Assembly (NCBI GenBank): GCA_934445015.1
Contig: CAKSDJ010000001.1
Location: forward strand, 1-64,000
Length of the DNA: 64,000 bases
Direction of reading: 5' to 3'
From: an uncultured Eubacteriales bacterium
GTDB lineage: Bacteria; Bacillota; Clostridia; Oscillospirales; Acutalibacteraceae
Position 1 is the stretch's first letter. Every line of letters begins with the position of its first letter. The notes below the pieces were generated by a model. The model saw nothing but the letters and a program-made list of their open reading frames with translations. It made no database searches and was not told the origin of the DNA. The translations under genes were made by a program, and so were the position numbers. Below, in pieces: positions 31,558-41,147 of this stretch.

Positions 31558-33276
31558 CTAAGTTTCGTCAGAAAAGTTTTTTGCGTTTAATTCGGCGTAT
31601 ATTCCGTTTTGTTTTAAGAGTTCACTGTGCGTTCCGCGCTCTTTAATTTCACCGTCGGATACAACCGCAATTTCATCGGCATTTTTTATTGTTGAAAGGC
31701 GATGTGCCACAACAATTGTCGTTCTGCCTTTACACAGTTCATCGAGCGCGTTTTGTATCATAATTTCGGTAGCGTTGTCAAGCGCGCTTGTCGCCTCGTC
31801 AAGTATAAGTATTGGCGGATTTTTCAAAAATACTCTTGCTATGCTGATACGCTGTTTTTGTCCGCCCGAAAGTTTAACGCCGCGCTCGCCTATAACGGTG
31901 TCGTACCCGTCGGGCAATGTCATAATATAGTTATGTATATTTGCGCGTTTTGCCGCCGCGACAACCTCGTCAAAACCGGCGTTCGGTTTTCCGTAAAGGA
32001 TATTATCCTTTATACTTGAATTAAAAAGATAAACATCCTGCTGGACTATGCCTATATTTTTGCGCAAAGAGGCGCGTGTAACATGGCTTGTGTCAATACC
32101 GTCAATCAAAATTTTGCCCTGTTGTATGTCATAAAACCGCGGTATAAGGTGGCATATTGTAGTTTTGCCGCCGCCCGACGGACCTACCAGGGCGTAAGTC
32201 ATACCTTTATTGACTTTAAGGTTTACGCCTTTAAGCACATTTTCGCCCTTGCCGTAACCGTAAGTAACATTTTGAAACTCAATGCTGCCCTGCACGTTAT
32301 CCATATCACGGGCATCGGGGCTGTCGGATTCGGGCTCGGTGCTCATTATTTCAATATAACGCTCAAAGCCCGAAACGCCGTCCTGAAAAGACTCCATAAA
32401 ACGGATCAGTGTATTTATAGGGTTGATAAACAGGTTGACCGACACTATAAATGCCGAATAATCGCCGAAATCGATTTTTCCGCTGTATAGAAAAAGTCCG
32501 CCGGCTATAAGTATAACAACATTAAAAACATCTGTTACAAACGTGGTTTCCGAATGAAACTTACCCATCGCCTTATACGCCATACGGCTGTTTTCGACAA
32601 ATTGCGCGTTGCCGCACTCAAATTTTTCAATTTCTTTTTCGGCATTGTTAAACGCCTTTGTTACCCTTATACCCGAAATACTGCTCTCAAGCGCGGCATT
32701 GATCACCGCGTTTGATTCGCGGCGGCGTTTAAAAGCCGTACGCATACGGCGGCGCAGTGACATAGACACTATTACCAAAGCCGGCACACAGGCAAAAATG
32801 ATAAGCGACAACCAAATATTTATAGATGCAAGATATACAAAAGATATTACAACCGAAACACTTGTAATTATAAAATTTTCAGGTCCGTGGTGGGCAAGTT
32901 CTGCAATATCGAACAAGTCGGTTGTCATACGCGACATTATTTTGCCTGTTTCGCGGTCATCGTAAAAACTGAACGGAAGCGTTTCAAGATGACTGAACAG
33001 GTCGCTGCGCATTTTCGCCTGCATTTTTACACCCATCATATGACCTACGTATTGCACATAATATGAAAGGCCCATTCGCAAAACATATACAACAAGCAGA
33101 CCTACACCGTAGATAATTATATCTTTATACTTTTTGTTTGGTATCAGGTCGTTTAACATCATACGGGTTATCATAGGATAAAATATCGCTATGACCGACA
33201 TTCCGAGTGATGCCAGCATATCAAGCACAAAGGTAAGTTTATGCGGTTTGTAGTAACTCAAAAATTTTTTAAACAT
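31558..33276 (-). CDS. ABC exporter, fused permease and ATPase (MsbA/MDR type)
   Basis: A 572-residue half-transporter that should work as a dimer. Residues about 15-300 form six membrane helices; the ATPase part has Walker A VGPSGGGKTTICHL, the Q-loop IVQQDVYLFN, the signature LSGGQKQRISIAR, Walker B ILILDEATSALD and the H-loop VVAHRLSTI. The substrate (lipid, peptide or drug) is unknown. It is the last gene of a leftward run that includes recG and fakA, 17 bp after recG, so it may simply share that transcript. Confidence 0.95.
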   Translation of the reverse strand: MFKKFLSYYKPHKLTFVLDMLASLGMSVIAIFYPMITRMMLNDLIPNKKYKDIIIYGVGLLVVYVLRMGLSYYVQYVGHMMGVKMQAKMRSDLFSHLETLPFSFYDDRETGKIMSRMTTDLFDIAELAHHGPENFIITSVSVVISFVYLASINIWLSLIIFACVPALVIVSMSLRRRMRTAFKRRRESNAVINAALESSISGIRVTKAFNNAEKEIEKFECGNAQFVENSRMAYKAMGKFHSETTFVTDVFNVVILIAGGLFLYSGKIDFGDYSAFIVSVNLFINPINTLIRFMESFQDGVSGFERYIEIMSTEPESDSPDARDMDNVQGSIEFQNVTYGYGKGENVLKGVNLKVNKGMTYALVGPSGGGKTTICHLIPRFYDIQQGKILIDGIDTSHVTRASLRKNIGIVQQDVYLFNSSIKDNILYGKPNAGFDEVVAAAKRANIHNYIMTLPDGYDTVIGERGVKLSGGQKQRISIARVFLKNPPILILDEATSALDNATEIMIQNALDELCKGRTTIVVAHRLSTIKNADEIAVVSDGEIKERGTHSELLKQNGIYAELNAKNFSDET

Positions 33277-33292
33277 ATATTCGCCTTCTGTT

Positions 33293-35317
33293 TCAGTTCT
33301 CGTTTAACTTTTTATACATTTTAATTATAGCCTGTCTTAAATTCAGGTTTTCGGTGTTTTTAAGCGTGGGGTCGCTTTCAAGCAGGCCTGCCGCCGCCAT
33401 ACCGGCCAAACGCAAAATATCGTTGTCGGCATAAATATCGGCAATTTTAAGTGCCGGCAATCCGTGCTGACGCGAGCCCAAAAAATCACCCGGGCCCCTG
33501 AGTCGCAGGTCCTCATCGGCAATTTTAAAACCGTCATTACTGTTTTTTATTGCAGTAAGCCTTTCTGCGGCGTTGCCGCTTTTAAAATCCGACATAAAAA
33601 TGCATGTGGATTTATAACTGCCGCGGCCTATTCTGCCGCGCAGCTGGTGCAGCTGCGACAGCCCGAAACGCTCGGCGTTTTCAATCAGCATTATTGTGGC
33701 GTTCGGCACGTCTATGCCCACTTCGATCACCGTGGTGCATACAAGCAGTTTTATTTTGCCGTCTTTAAACGCACGCATAATATTTTCTTTTTCGGCGGGT
33801 TTCATTTTACCGTGAAGCAAACCCACGTCATAATTTTTAAATGCACCGTCTTTTATTTTTGCATAATACTCCTCAGCGGATACAAGGTCAAGCGCATCGT
33901 TTTCTTCTACCATAGGGCAAACTATATATCCCTGCCTGCCCTCATCGAGATGCTTTTTTATGTAGGCAAAAACGCGGTTTCTGAGCGCGCTTTGCACACA
34001 GTAATTTTCTATTGATTTTCTGCCGCTTGGGTACTCGTCTATTATGCTTATATCAAGATCGCCGTATATAATAAGCCCGAGTGTTCGCGGTATAGGCGTT
34101 GCAGACATTACAAGCGTATGGGGGTGTATGCCCTTTTGCGAAAATGCTGCGCGCTGCGATACACCGAAGCGATGCTGCTCATCTGTGATGACCAGCGCCA
34201 AATTTTTAAAAGTAACTCCGCCGCTTATAAGGGCGTGAGTGCCTACGGCTATACTGGCTGCGCCGCTTGCAAGTTGTTCGTTTGCAAACTGCCTTTCGCT
34301 TTTTTTAAGTGAACCGGTTACAAGCACACAGTCAATGCCTGTATTTTTTAAGGCATTGCACAAATTTTTGTAATGCTGTTCGGCAAGGATCTCAGTAGGT
34401 GCCATAATTGCCGCCTGATAACCTGATTTTGCCGTATGATACATAAGCGCTGCCGCTACGGCGGTTTTGCCGCAGCCTACGTCGCCCTGAACCAAGCGGT
34501 TCATAACTCTGCCGGATGACATATCGGCTACGCAGTCTTTGATTGCATTTTTTTGTGCGTTTGTAAGTTCAAAAGGTAATGACGCAGCGTAATCATTGGT
34601 GTAGTCGACGTCCAAAACAAAGGGCGATTTTATACGCCTTTTGTTTTTTAGCAGCATAAGGCTTGTACGCAATATAAAAAGTTCTTCAAAAACAAGATAT
34701 TTTTTTGCGCGCGACAACGCCTCATCACTTTTAGGAAAATGTATGTTAAAAAGTGCGGTGCGCAGGTCGCAAAGGTTATAGTTCTGCATTATGCTTTCGG
34801 GCAAAACATCGGTTATTTCGCACTCGGCAAGCGCGGTTTTAACCATTTTTTCAATTGAGTACGAAGTCATATTTTTTGTGGCCGCATACACAGGAGTAAT
34901 GCCGGTATCGCCCACCTGTTTGATTTTAGGCGAAGACATAGACGGCAAAAACGAGTCGGACTGAATTTTACCCAAAAACATATATTCGCTGCCGCAATTC
35001 AACCTGTTTGCAAGATAGTTATTATTAAAAATTGTTATTTGCAGATTTGCAGTGCCGTCGCTTACCGTAAATCTATAAAGCGTCATATTTTTGCGAACGG
35101 CATTTTTGATTATAGGTGTTATTATTTTTGCCCTGACACATACGGTTTGATTTGTGGCGCACTCGGATATCGCGGTAACGTTTTTAAAGTCCTCATATCC
35201 GCGCGGATAATAACGCAAAAGGGCACCGACTGTATCGATGCCCATTGAATACAAAATCTCTGAGCGTTTTTCGCCGACGCCCTTTAAAAATCTTATATCT
35301 GTGTCAAAGTTTAACAT
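33293..35317 (-). CDS. recG: ATP-dependent DNA helicase RecG
   Basis: RecG rescues stalled forks and migrates branched DNA. The 674-residue protein has an N-terminal wedge/OB domain (FLKGVGEKRSEILYSMGIDTVGALLRYYPRGYEDF), helicase motifs GDVGCGKTAVA (Walker A), DEQHRFG (DEQH box), SATPIPRTL, and motifs V-VI with IEVGIDVPNATIMLIENAERFGLSQLHQLRGR, plus the C-terminal DLRLRGPGDFLGSRQHG. I start at ATG 35317 with GAGTGA upstream; a GTG three codons earlier overlaps the stop of fakA. Usual order with fakA. Confidence 0.97.
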   Translation of the reverse strand: MLNFDTDIRFLKGVGEKRSEILYSMGIDTVGALLRYYPRGYEDFKNVTAISECATNQTVCVRAKIITPIIKNAVRKNMTLYRFTVSDGTANLQITIFNNNYLANRLNCGSEYMFLGKIQSDSFLPSMSSPKIKQVGDTGITPVYAATKNMTSYSIEKMVKTALAECEITDVLPESIMQNYNLCDLRTALFNIHFPKSDEALSRAKKYLVFEELFILRTSLMLLKNKRRIKSPFVLDVDYTNDYAASLPFELTNAQKNAIKDCVADMSSGRVMNRLVQGDVGCGKTAVAAALMYHTAKSGYQAAIMAPTEILAEQHYKNLCNALKNTGIDCVLVTGSLKKSERQFANEQLASGAASIAVGTHALISGGVTFKNLALVITDEQHRFGVSQRAAFSQKGIHPHTLVMSATPIPRTLGLIIYGDLDISIIDEYPSGRKSIENYCVQSALRNRVFAYIKKHLDEGRQGYIVCPMVEENDALDLVSAEEYYAKIKDGAFKNYDVGLLHGKMKPAEKENIMRAFKDGKIKLLVCTTVIEVGIDVPNATIMLIENAERFGLSQLHQLRGRIGRGSYKSTCIFMSDFKSGNAAERLTAIKNSNDGFKIADEDLRLRGPGDFLGSRQHGLPALKIADIYADNDILRLAGMAAAGLLESDPTLKNTENLNLRQAIIKMYKKLNEN

Positions 35318-35322
35318 AATTA

Positions 35323-36999
35323 TCACTCTACGGAAATGATATAGTAATAAACCGGTTGACCGCCGTTTACAAAAGTGATTTCAACCTTTGAACCGAACTT
35401 TTCATTAAGCTGCAGTTCTAAATCGGCAGCCTGTGACTCTGTGACATCTTCGCCGTAAATAACGGTTACAAACTGGCTGTCACGCTTTATCATCTGCTTT
35501 ACAAGTTTTACGGTTGCCCTTTCAAGGTCGGTATCTGTAAACGAGATTTTACCGCCTATCATAGCCATAATTTCACCTTTTGTGATCTTATGACCGTCAA
35601 AGTCCGAATCACGCGCAGCAAATGTTACCTGACCTGTTGCAATGCGCTCTGCCGCTTTTTGCATTTCAATGGCATTTGCTTCGCTGTCGGCGCTTTCATC
35701 AAAAGTAAGCATTGCCGAAATGCCTTGCGGAATTGTTCTTGTGTGAAGAACTATTACCTTGCGTGTGCTTATCGGGATAGCCTGTTCTGCCGCCATTATA
35801 ATATTTTTGTTGTTTGGCAGCACATAAACTACTTCTGCCGGAGTGCTTTCAATGGCACGCAAAATGTTGTCTGTGCTGGGGTTCATTGTCTGTCCGCCCG
35901 AAACTATTGTATCAACGCCGAGATCGCGGAACAGTTCAGCCACGCCCTCACCGGCGCAGACCGATACAAAACCGAAGGGTTTTGTAATCTCAACCGGTTC
36001 AATCTTTTCGCTTAAATCGGCGGTTTTTGCAGGAGTTTTTTTAGCATTTGCGGCGTCGTGTTTGGCGCGCTCATGCTGGTCGCGCATATTTTCAACCTTC
36101 ATACTTGTAAGCGAACCGAAGGTAAGGCCGTTTTCAAACGCATTGCCCGGGTGGTCGGTATGAACGTGAACTTTAATGATTTCATCGTCGTCAACAACTA
36201 CCACGCAGTCGCCTATGCTTTCAAGGTATGCGCGCAGCTCAGACGGCTGTTTTTTACAATCGGGGTCGCGGTTTACTATAAACTCGGTGCAGTAAGTAAA
36301 CGTTATTTCGGTTTCAAATTCGCCTGCCGCATTGCGGTTTTCATTTTGCGGAGCGGGTTCTTCGGCGCCGGCTATGTTTGAAGCGATTATTACACCGTCT
36401 TTAAATACCGACATCATACCCTCAAGTATAAGTACAAATCCCTGACCGCCTGCATCTACAACGCCTGCTTTTTTAAGAGTAGGCAAAAGATTAGGTGTAT
36501 CAGCGAGCGCTTCCTTTGCGCCTTCGATAGCGGCGGCAAAAACGCCCAATGCGTCTGCATTATTGCCGAGCGCGGCATTCGCTTTTTCAGACGCTATGCG
36601 CGCTACCGTAAGTATTGTGCCTTCGGTTGGTTTCATAACCGCTTTATATGCCGCCTCAACGCCCTGACTGAATGCAGCCGCCAGATTTTCTGCGGTGACA
36701 AATTCATCGTTACCGATGCCTTTGGCAAATCCGCGGAACAAAAGCGAAGTTATAACGCCTGAGTTGCCGCGTGCGCCGCGAAGCAACGCCGAGGCATTTA
36801 CCGATGCTATTTTACCTGCTGTTTCGCCGTCGATCTTTTCAAGTTCGCGTACCGAATTTGAAATTGTCATAGACATATTTGTGCCTGTGTCGCCGTCCGG
36901 AACCGGAAATACGTTTAAATCGTCAACCTTTTTTCTGTTATTTGAAAGATTATTCGCGGCAGAGATAATCGCATCGCGCAAAATGTTACCGTTAAACAA
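35323..36999 (-). CDS. fakA: fatty-acid kinase FakA-like, DAK2-domain protein (YloV)
   Basis: FakA phosphorylates exogenous fatty acids held by FakB (DegV) proteins for use in phospholipid synthesis. The 558-residue product begins with a DhaL-like domain (KVDDLNVFPVPDGDTGTNMSMTI, with the metal-binding DGDTGTN) and continues through GGNSGVI-like RGNSGVI and DAGGQGFVLILEGM to a long C-terminal DegV-related region. Length is typical. It directly follows the Asp23 gene, the standard yloU-yloV order. No fakB is in the window. Confidence 0.93.
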   Translation of the reverse strand: MFNGNILRDAIISAANNLSNNRKKVDDLNVFPVPDGDTGTNMSMTISNSVRELEKIDGETAGKIASVNASALLRGARGNSGVITSLLFRGFAKGIGNDEFVTAENLAAAFSQGVEAAYKAVMKPTEGTILTVARIASEKANAALGNNADALGVFAAAIEGAKEALADTPNLLPTLKKAGVVDAGGQGFVLILEGMMSVFKDGVIIASNIAGAEEPAPQNENRNAAGEFETEITFTYCTEFIVNRDPDCKKQPSELRAYLESIGDCVVVVDDDEIIKVHVHTDHPGNAFENGLTFGSLTSMKVENMRDQHERAKHDAANAKKTPAKTADLSEKIEPVEITKPFGFVSVCAGEGVAELFRDLGVDTIVSGGQTMNPSTDNILRAIESTPAEVVYVLPNNKNIIMAAEQAIPISTRKVIVLHTRTIPQGISAMLTFDESADSEANAIEMQKAAERIATGQVTFAARDSDFDGHKITKGEIMAMIGGKISFTDTDLERATVKLVKQMIKRDSQFVTVIYGEDVTESQAADLELQLNEKFGSKVEITFVNGGQPVYYYIISVE

Positions 37000-37030
37000 G
37001 AATGAACACTCCTTTTAAAGAAATTAAAGA

Positions 37031-37381
37031 TTATTCTTTAATTCCGTCTACCTTTACCGTTACTTTGTTAACGGTAATTCCGGTAGTTTCTTCTACAACA
37101 TATTTTACCTTTTCGGTAATGCTTGCCGCAATTGCATTGATATTCATACCGTAACTTACCATAATATGAATTGCAACATCTATTGCATCTGCGTTACCTT
37201 TTACGCTTATGCCTGTATCAAGCGATTGGTTTTTTGTAATAAGTCCAAACAAGCGTTGGCGGTTTGACGTCGGCATCATACCCACCACGCCGAAGCAGGA
37301 GGTAACCGCGTTGCCGATAAGTTTGCTTAAAAAGTTTTCGGTTATACTGATTGTGCCTGTTCTGGTTTCATACGCTATCAT
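37031..37381 (-). CDS. Asp23/Gls24 family envelope-stress protein (YloU-like)
   Basis: A 116-residue protein of the Asp23 family: GTISITENFLSKLIGNAVTSCFGVVGM, then VAIHIMVSYGMNINAIAASITEKVKYVVEETTGI and VTVKVDGI. Members bind the inner membrane surface or membrane proteins and are tied to cell-wall or alkaline stress, though the mechanism is unclear. It lies 31 bp upstream of fakA, a conserved pairing. AGGAGG precedes the ATG. Confidence 0.94.
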   Translation of the reverse strand: MIAYETRTGTISITENFLSKLIGNAVTSCFGVVGMMPTSNRQRLFGLITKNQSLDTGISVKGNADAIDVAIHIMVSYGMNINAIAASITEKVKYVVEETTGITVNKVTVKVDGIKE

Positions 37382-37393
37382 AAATAAATCCTC

Positions 37394-38998
37394 CTAAAAT
37401 TTATAATCTTCTATTGAAAAATAAATATCGCTGTTGCTGGCCGTAACGCCGCCTGTTATTGCTGAGTCGTAAAAAAGCACGCCGTTTCTGTAACACACGG
37501 GTATTTGAGGCATTTCGGTAATAAGTGTGCCGGCAACGTCGCTTATGCCGCACTCGCCGAGTCTGTAACTGTTAATTATACTTTCGCAAGTGCTTTTTTC
37601 AGCAGGCGCCTGCGAAGCGTTTTCCCCGTCGGCACCACTGTCTGCCGGTTCAGTCGGTTCGGCGGGTTCAATGCCCACACCGTAAGCCGCACTGCCGCCG
37701 AATATCACCAACTGCGACATATCCATATTGTCAAGAATTTGCACTTCGCCCAGATACAACTGAAAATCATTTGCGGCAAGACGGGAAACATACTGCTCAT
37801 AACTGCACTCAACAACATTTATTTGTATGCCCGCGGTCCTGCACTGGTCGGCTATAAGTTTTGCCGCCGCAACGCGCGAACTGTTTTCGGAATTCACAAG
37901 CAATGTAAACACGGGGTTATTACCGCTCGCGTTTGCATAAAAGCCGTTTGAATTCATATTATTATATCCTATTTTTGAAAGATTTTCAACCGTTATTTTA
38001 GAATTGGCTCTGCTTTCAATTGTCTGCACCGCCTCGGTTGCCTTAAAAAACGGATTAAAAAAGCCTTTTGCCGGTGTCGAATTATTATAGTATGCCGTGC
38101 GGCATATCGCCTCACGGTCAATTGCCGCAGATATGGCGTAACGCATTTCGCGGCTTGCAAGCGAACCGTAAGAGCTGTTTATACCTATATATATAAATCG
38201 ATTTAAGTTCACATCAAACTTTTTTGCGCTCATACGGACTATGTTGTTATCGTCGTTGTAATATATGTTGGCGGCTCCGACCTCTACATAGTGCGAGGTT
38301 GAGTCGGCATCGGGCGAATTTATAAGGTTTATCGTTTTAATTATGCCCTTTTTGCCGTAGTAATTTTCATTGAGCTTAAATTGTGTGGCGTCGTCCGATA
38401 TATAATATCTGCCGCAACCCGTGGGCGGAATTTCTTTTCCGTCGGCGTCCTTTACGCCCGACGTGCCGGTTTTTATAATCGGAAAAGTAAGAAGATTTGC
38501 AAAATATCCGTCCAAATACAAAAGTGTGAACCTGACGGTTTTTGAATCGACCGCTTCGGCCGATTTGACCTCATAAAAATTATATGAATAAGCAGGGTTG
38601 TTTTTTGCAAGATTATATGAATAAATAACATCAGCCGAAGTAACCGCACTGCCGTCTGTAAACACTGCGTCACGCAATTTTACGGTGCATACGTTATTTT
38701 CCGTATCAACAGACTGCGCCAGCACGTTTACCGCGTTAAAATTATTATCGGTTTTAATAAGCGGATCGTACAAAAGCGACGCAAGCCGTATGTTTTTATC
38801 GTTTTTGGCGGTGTAAGGGTCAAATGTATCGGTATATGAATAAAGCAGGTTTATGGTTTTGCTGTCGGCATCGGACACCGAAACCGTTTGACCGTCGCTG
38901 TTACTGCTGCTGTTATCAGCGCTTTTTTTGCAACCCGAAAATGCAGCCGCAACGCAAAGCGCCAACAAAAAACAAATCGCTTTTTTCAATTTTTTCAC
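37394..38998 (-). CDS. extracellular solute-binding lipoprotein (peptide/nickel SBP family 5)
   Basis: A 534-residue lipoprotein; the signal ends with AFSGC (Cys 23), so it is anchored to the membrane's outer face. The body matches oligopeptide-type binding proteins: LLYDPLIKTDNNFNAVNVLAQSV, VKLRDAVFTDGSAVTSADVIYSY and AISAAIDREAICRTAYYNN. A short acidic linker with PAEPTEPADSGADGENASQAPAEK interrupts the late part (about residues 460-485). No permease or ATPase genes are adjacent, so its transporter partners lie elsewhere or it acts as a receptor. It sits between ymdB and the Asp23 gene in one operon. Confidence 0.9.
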   Translation of the reverse strand: MKKLKKAICFLLALCVAAAFSGCKKSADNSSSNSDGQTVSVSDADSKTINLLYSYTDTFDPYTAKNDKNIRLASLLYDPLIKTDNNFNAVNVLAQSVDTENNVCTVKLRDAVFTDGSAVTSADVIYSYNLAKNNPAYSYNFYEVKSAEAVDSKTVRFTLLYLDGYFANLLTFPIIKTGTSGVKDADGKEIPPTGCGRYYISDDATQFKLNENYYGKKGIIKTINLINSPDADSTSHYVEVGAANIYYNDDNNIVRMSAKKFDVNLNRFIYIGINSSYGSLASREMRYAISAAIDREAICRTAYYNNSTPAKGFFNPFFKATEAVQTIESRANSKITVENLSKIGYNNMNSNGFYANASGNNPVFTLLVNSENSSRVAAAKLIADQCRTAGIQINVVECSYEQYVSRLAANDFQLYLGEVQILDNMDMSQLVIFGGSAAYGVGIEPAEPTEPADSGADGENASQAPAEKSTCESIINSYRLGECGISDVAGTLITEMPQIPVCYRNGVLFYDSAITGGVTASNSDIYFSIEDYKF

Positions 38999-39019
38999 CT
39001 ACCGAATAAATATTATCTG

Positions 39020-39799
39020 CTAAATATAAACCCTTTTTACCGAAACCGTAAGTCCGGTTTTTTCATCCGCCTTAAAAATACAGCCGTTTAACATACATTT
39101 GCCGGTCTCCTGCTCAAATCGCGCCGTGTTACCGTCTTTTAAACGGTTGATTATTATATCGGTTTTTACTCCCAGCACCGAATTTATAACTCCCGTCATA
39201 CCGAGGTCTGTGATATAACCCGTGCCGCGCGGCAAAATCTGAGCGTCAGACGTCTGAACGTGTGTATGTGTGCCGAACACCGCCGTCACCCTGCCGTCAA
39301 GGTAAAATCCCATAGCGCGTTTTTCACTTGTGGCTTCGGCGTGAAAATCAACAAAAATATACTTTGCGCCGTCTGCCGTTGCCCTATCAACAAGAATATC
39401 TGCGGCTTTGAACGGGTTGTCGGCGTTTACCCTTTCAAGATATATCTGACCCGAAAGGTTTATAACCGCGGCTGAAGATCTGCCCATATCATAAAGGCAG
39501 TAACCTGTGCCTACGTCCTGCTCTTTAAGATTGTCAGGACGCAATAAAAAGTGATTGCTCTCAAGCATATCGAAAATCTCTTTACGGCGAAGGGTGTGGT
39601 TTCCGCCGGTGATAACATCGGCGCCTGCGGCAAAAAGCATTTCGGCGCTTTGCGGCGTAATACCGTTGCCCACGGCAGAATTTTCGCCGTTTACAATTAC
39701 CATATCTATATTCTCATCACGCCGTATGCGCGGAATTTGTTTTAAGGCGTATTCGCACCCGCAAACCGAGCAAACATCGCCGACTGCCAAAATATTCAT
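39020..39799 (-). CDS. ymdB: YmdB-type metallophosphoesterase
   Basis: A 259-residue phosphodiesterase related to YmdB, which hydrolyses cyclic nucleotides and affects biofilm and nanotube-type behaviour in Bacillus. Metal-binding residues are visible: Asp 8 (ILAVGDV), NGENSA (Glu and Asn about 39-40), GGNHT (Asn and His about 67-68), VDFHAEATSEK and GTHTHVQTSDAQ. The usual GDxVGxPG loop reads GDVCSVCG here, a local variation. It is the first gene of the operon, with a promoter at 39830-39858. Confidence 0.93.
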   Translation of the reverse strand: MNILAVGDVCSVCGCEYALKQIPRIRRDENIDMVIVNGENSAVGNGITPQSAEMLFAAGADVITGGNHTLRRKEIFDMLESNHFLLRPDNLKEQDVGTGYCLYDMGRSSAAVINLSGQIYLERVNADNPFKAADILVDRATADGAKYIFVDFHAEATSEKRAMGFYLDGRVTAVFGTHTHVQTSDAQILPRGTGYITDLGMTGVINSVLGVKTDIIINRLKDGNTARFEQETGKCMLNGCIFKADEKTGLTVSVKRVYI

Positions 39800-39829
39800 T
39801 CATCATCACTTTCAAACCGTTGTCTATAT

Positions 39830-39858
39830 ATAATAACATATAATATAACGCAATTCAA
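39830..39858 (-). promoter_or_regulatory. ymdB operon promoter
   Basis: On the minus strand TTGAAT (39858-39853) and TATTAT (39835-39830) with a 17-bp spacer. Confidence 0.62.
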
Positions 39859-40040
39859 TTCATTTTTATTCGCATTTTGTTAATTTATATCCTGACCGCC
39901 GCAAGACAGTGCATTTGCAGTTGTTTTATTTTTCGAAGCAATTTTTTAAAAATGACAAGTGAGCATTTGAGAGAAAAAACGAGAAAACAAGAGAAAATCA
40001 AAGTTTTTGTTTTTTAAATTGATTTTTTAAAAAATAAGTG

Positions 40041-40069
40041 TTGACAAAGCATTTTGCGTGTGGTATTAT
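40041..40069 (+). promoter_or_regulatory. rplM-rpsI promoter
   Basis: TTGACA (40041-40046) and TATTAT (40064-40069) with a 17-bp spacer and a TG-like context before the -10. The leader is only about 38 nt. Confidence 0.8.
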
Positions 40070-40113
40070 AGTCGGGCATTAAAATGATAAAAATAAATTT
40101 GGAGGTTTTGGTT

Positions 40114-40542
40114 ATGTCTACATTTATGGCAAAACCTGCCGAAGTTCAGCGCAAATGGTACATCATAGATGCTGCCGGTCGTCCCCTCGGCCGCACAGCC
40201 GCAAAGGTTGCCGATTTGCTCCGCGGTAAAGTTAAGCCCACGTTCACTCCTCATGTTGACTGTGGCGACCACGTTATCGTAATCAATGCTGACAAGGCAG
40301 TTTTAACAGGTAAAAAACTTGAAAACAAATACTATCGCCGTCATACAGGTTATATCGGCGGTCTTAAAGAGGTTAAGTATTCTACCCTTATGAATACTCG
40401 CCCCGAACTGGCTATGGAACTTGCAGTTAAAGGTATGGTTCCCGATACCACAATAGGCCGCAAGGCGCTTACACGCCTTCATATCTATAAAGGCGAAAAC
40501 TATGTTCAGGTAGCACAAAAACCTGAAAAGTATGAATTTTAA
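40114..40542 (+). CDS. rplM: 50S ribosomal protein L13
   Basis: L13 is an early-assembling large-subunit protein. The 142-residue product has [25 protein letters not shown] near residues 15-40, [18 protein letters not shown] and [14 protein letters not shown] start at ATG 40114 ([15 protein letters not shown]) with GGAGG 8 nt upstream rather than an in-frame codon at 40084 that precedes the box. It is followed by rpsI after 17 bp, the universal rplM-rpsI pair. Confidence 0.98.
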   Translation: MSTFMAKPAEVQRKWYIIDAAGRPLGRTAAKVADLLRGKVKPTFTPHVDCGDHVIVINADKAVLTGKKLENKYYRRHTGYIGGLKEVKYSTLMNTRPELAMELAVKGMVPDTTIGRKALTRLHIYKGENYVQVAQKPEKYEF

Positions 40543-40559
40543 GAAGGGAGACAGAAATT

Positions 40560-40958
40560 ATGTTTGAAGGAAAGCCATATTTTTACGGCACAGGCAGAAG
40601 AAAAAGTTCTGTCGCCCGTGTAAGAATATATCAGGGTACAGGTAAAATCACAATAAACGAAAGAGATATTGACGATTACTTCGGCCTTGAAACATTAAAA
40701 GTTATTGTTCGTCAGCCGCTCGCTCTTACCGATAACGCTGACAAGTTTGACGTTGTTTGCCGCGTTGCAGGCGGCGGTGTTACCGGTCAGGCAGGCGCTA
40801 TCCGCCACGGTATCGCACGCGCACTTTTGCAGGCAGATGCTGAGTCCCGTCCCGAACTTAAAAAAGCCGGTTTCCTTACTCGTGATCCGAGAATGAAGGA
40901 AAGAAAGAAGTACGGTCTCAAAGGCGCTCGCCGTGCACCCCAGTTCTCAAAGAGATAA
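40560..40958 (+). CDS. rpsI: 30S ribosomal protein S9
   Basis: S9 contacts the P-site tRNA through its C-terminal tail. The 132-residue product has [46 protein letters not shown] and the basic tail [17 protein letters not shown] with the final Lys-Arg intact. GGGAG precedes the ATG. A strong terminator follows. Confidence 0.98.
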   Translation: MFEGKPYFYGTGRRKSSVARVRIYQGTGKITINERDIDDYFGLETLKVIVRQPLALTDNADKFDVVCRVAGGGVTGQAGAIRHGIARALLQADAESRPELKKAGFLTRDPRMKERKKYGLKGARRAPQFSKR

Positions 40959-40974
40959 TTTTTCTCTGTTTATG

Positions 40975-41007
40975 CAAGCCCTGTCAGAACGCAGGGCTTG
41001 TTTTTCT
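40975..41007 (+). terminator. rplM-rpsI terminator
   Basis: CAAGCCCTG and CAGGGCTTG form a 9-bp stem with a TCAGAACG loop, followed by TTTTTCTC. Confidence 0.93.
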
Positions 41008-41064
41008 CTTTTTCGATTTAAGCAGTTGAAGTTTAAATCTGTTTGCAAAATGCTTTATTTATAT

Positions 41065-41093
41065 TTGACTTTTATTATGGGTACAATTATAAT
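41065..41093 (+). promoter_or_regulatory. promoter of the nagB sugar-catabolic operon
   Basis: TTGACT (41065-41070) and TATAAT (41088-41093) with a 17-bp spacer. The leader of about 48 nt has no evident operator palindrome. Confidence 0.75.
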
Positions 41094-41147
41094 AATGTTA
41101 TATATTTTAAGCATTTATTTATTATTTTGTTTTTTGGAGGAACAGTT

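Larger units (their letters stand above)
39800..40113. other. 314-bp divergent intergenic region between ymdB and rplM
   Basis: No gene is visible. It holds the two promoters listed separately, one leftward for ymdB at 39830-39858 and one rightward for rplM at 40041-40069. The middle (39890-40035) is A/T-rich with short direct GAGAAAA repeats (near 39968-39998) and no clear hairpin. Confidence 0.6.
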
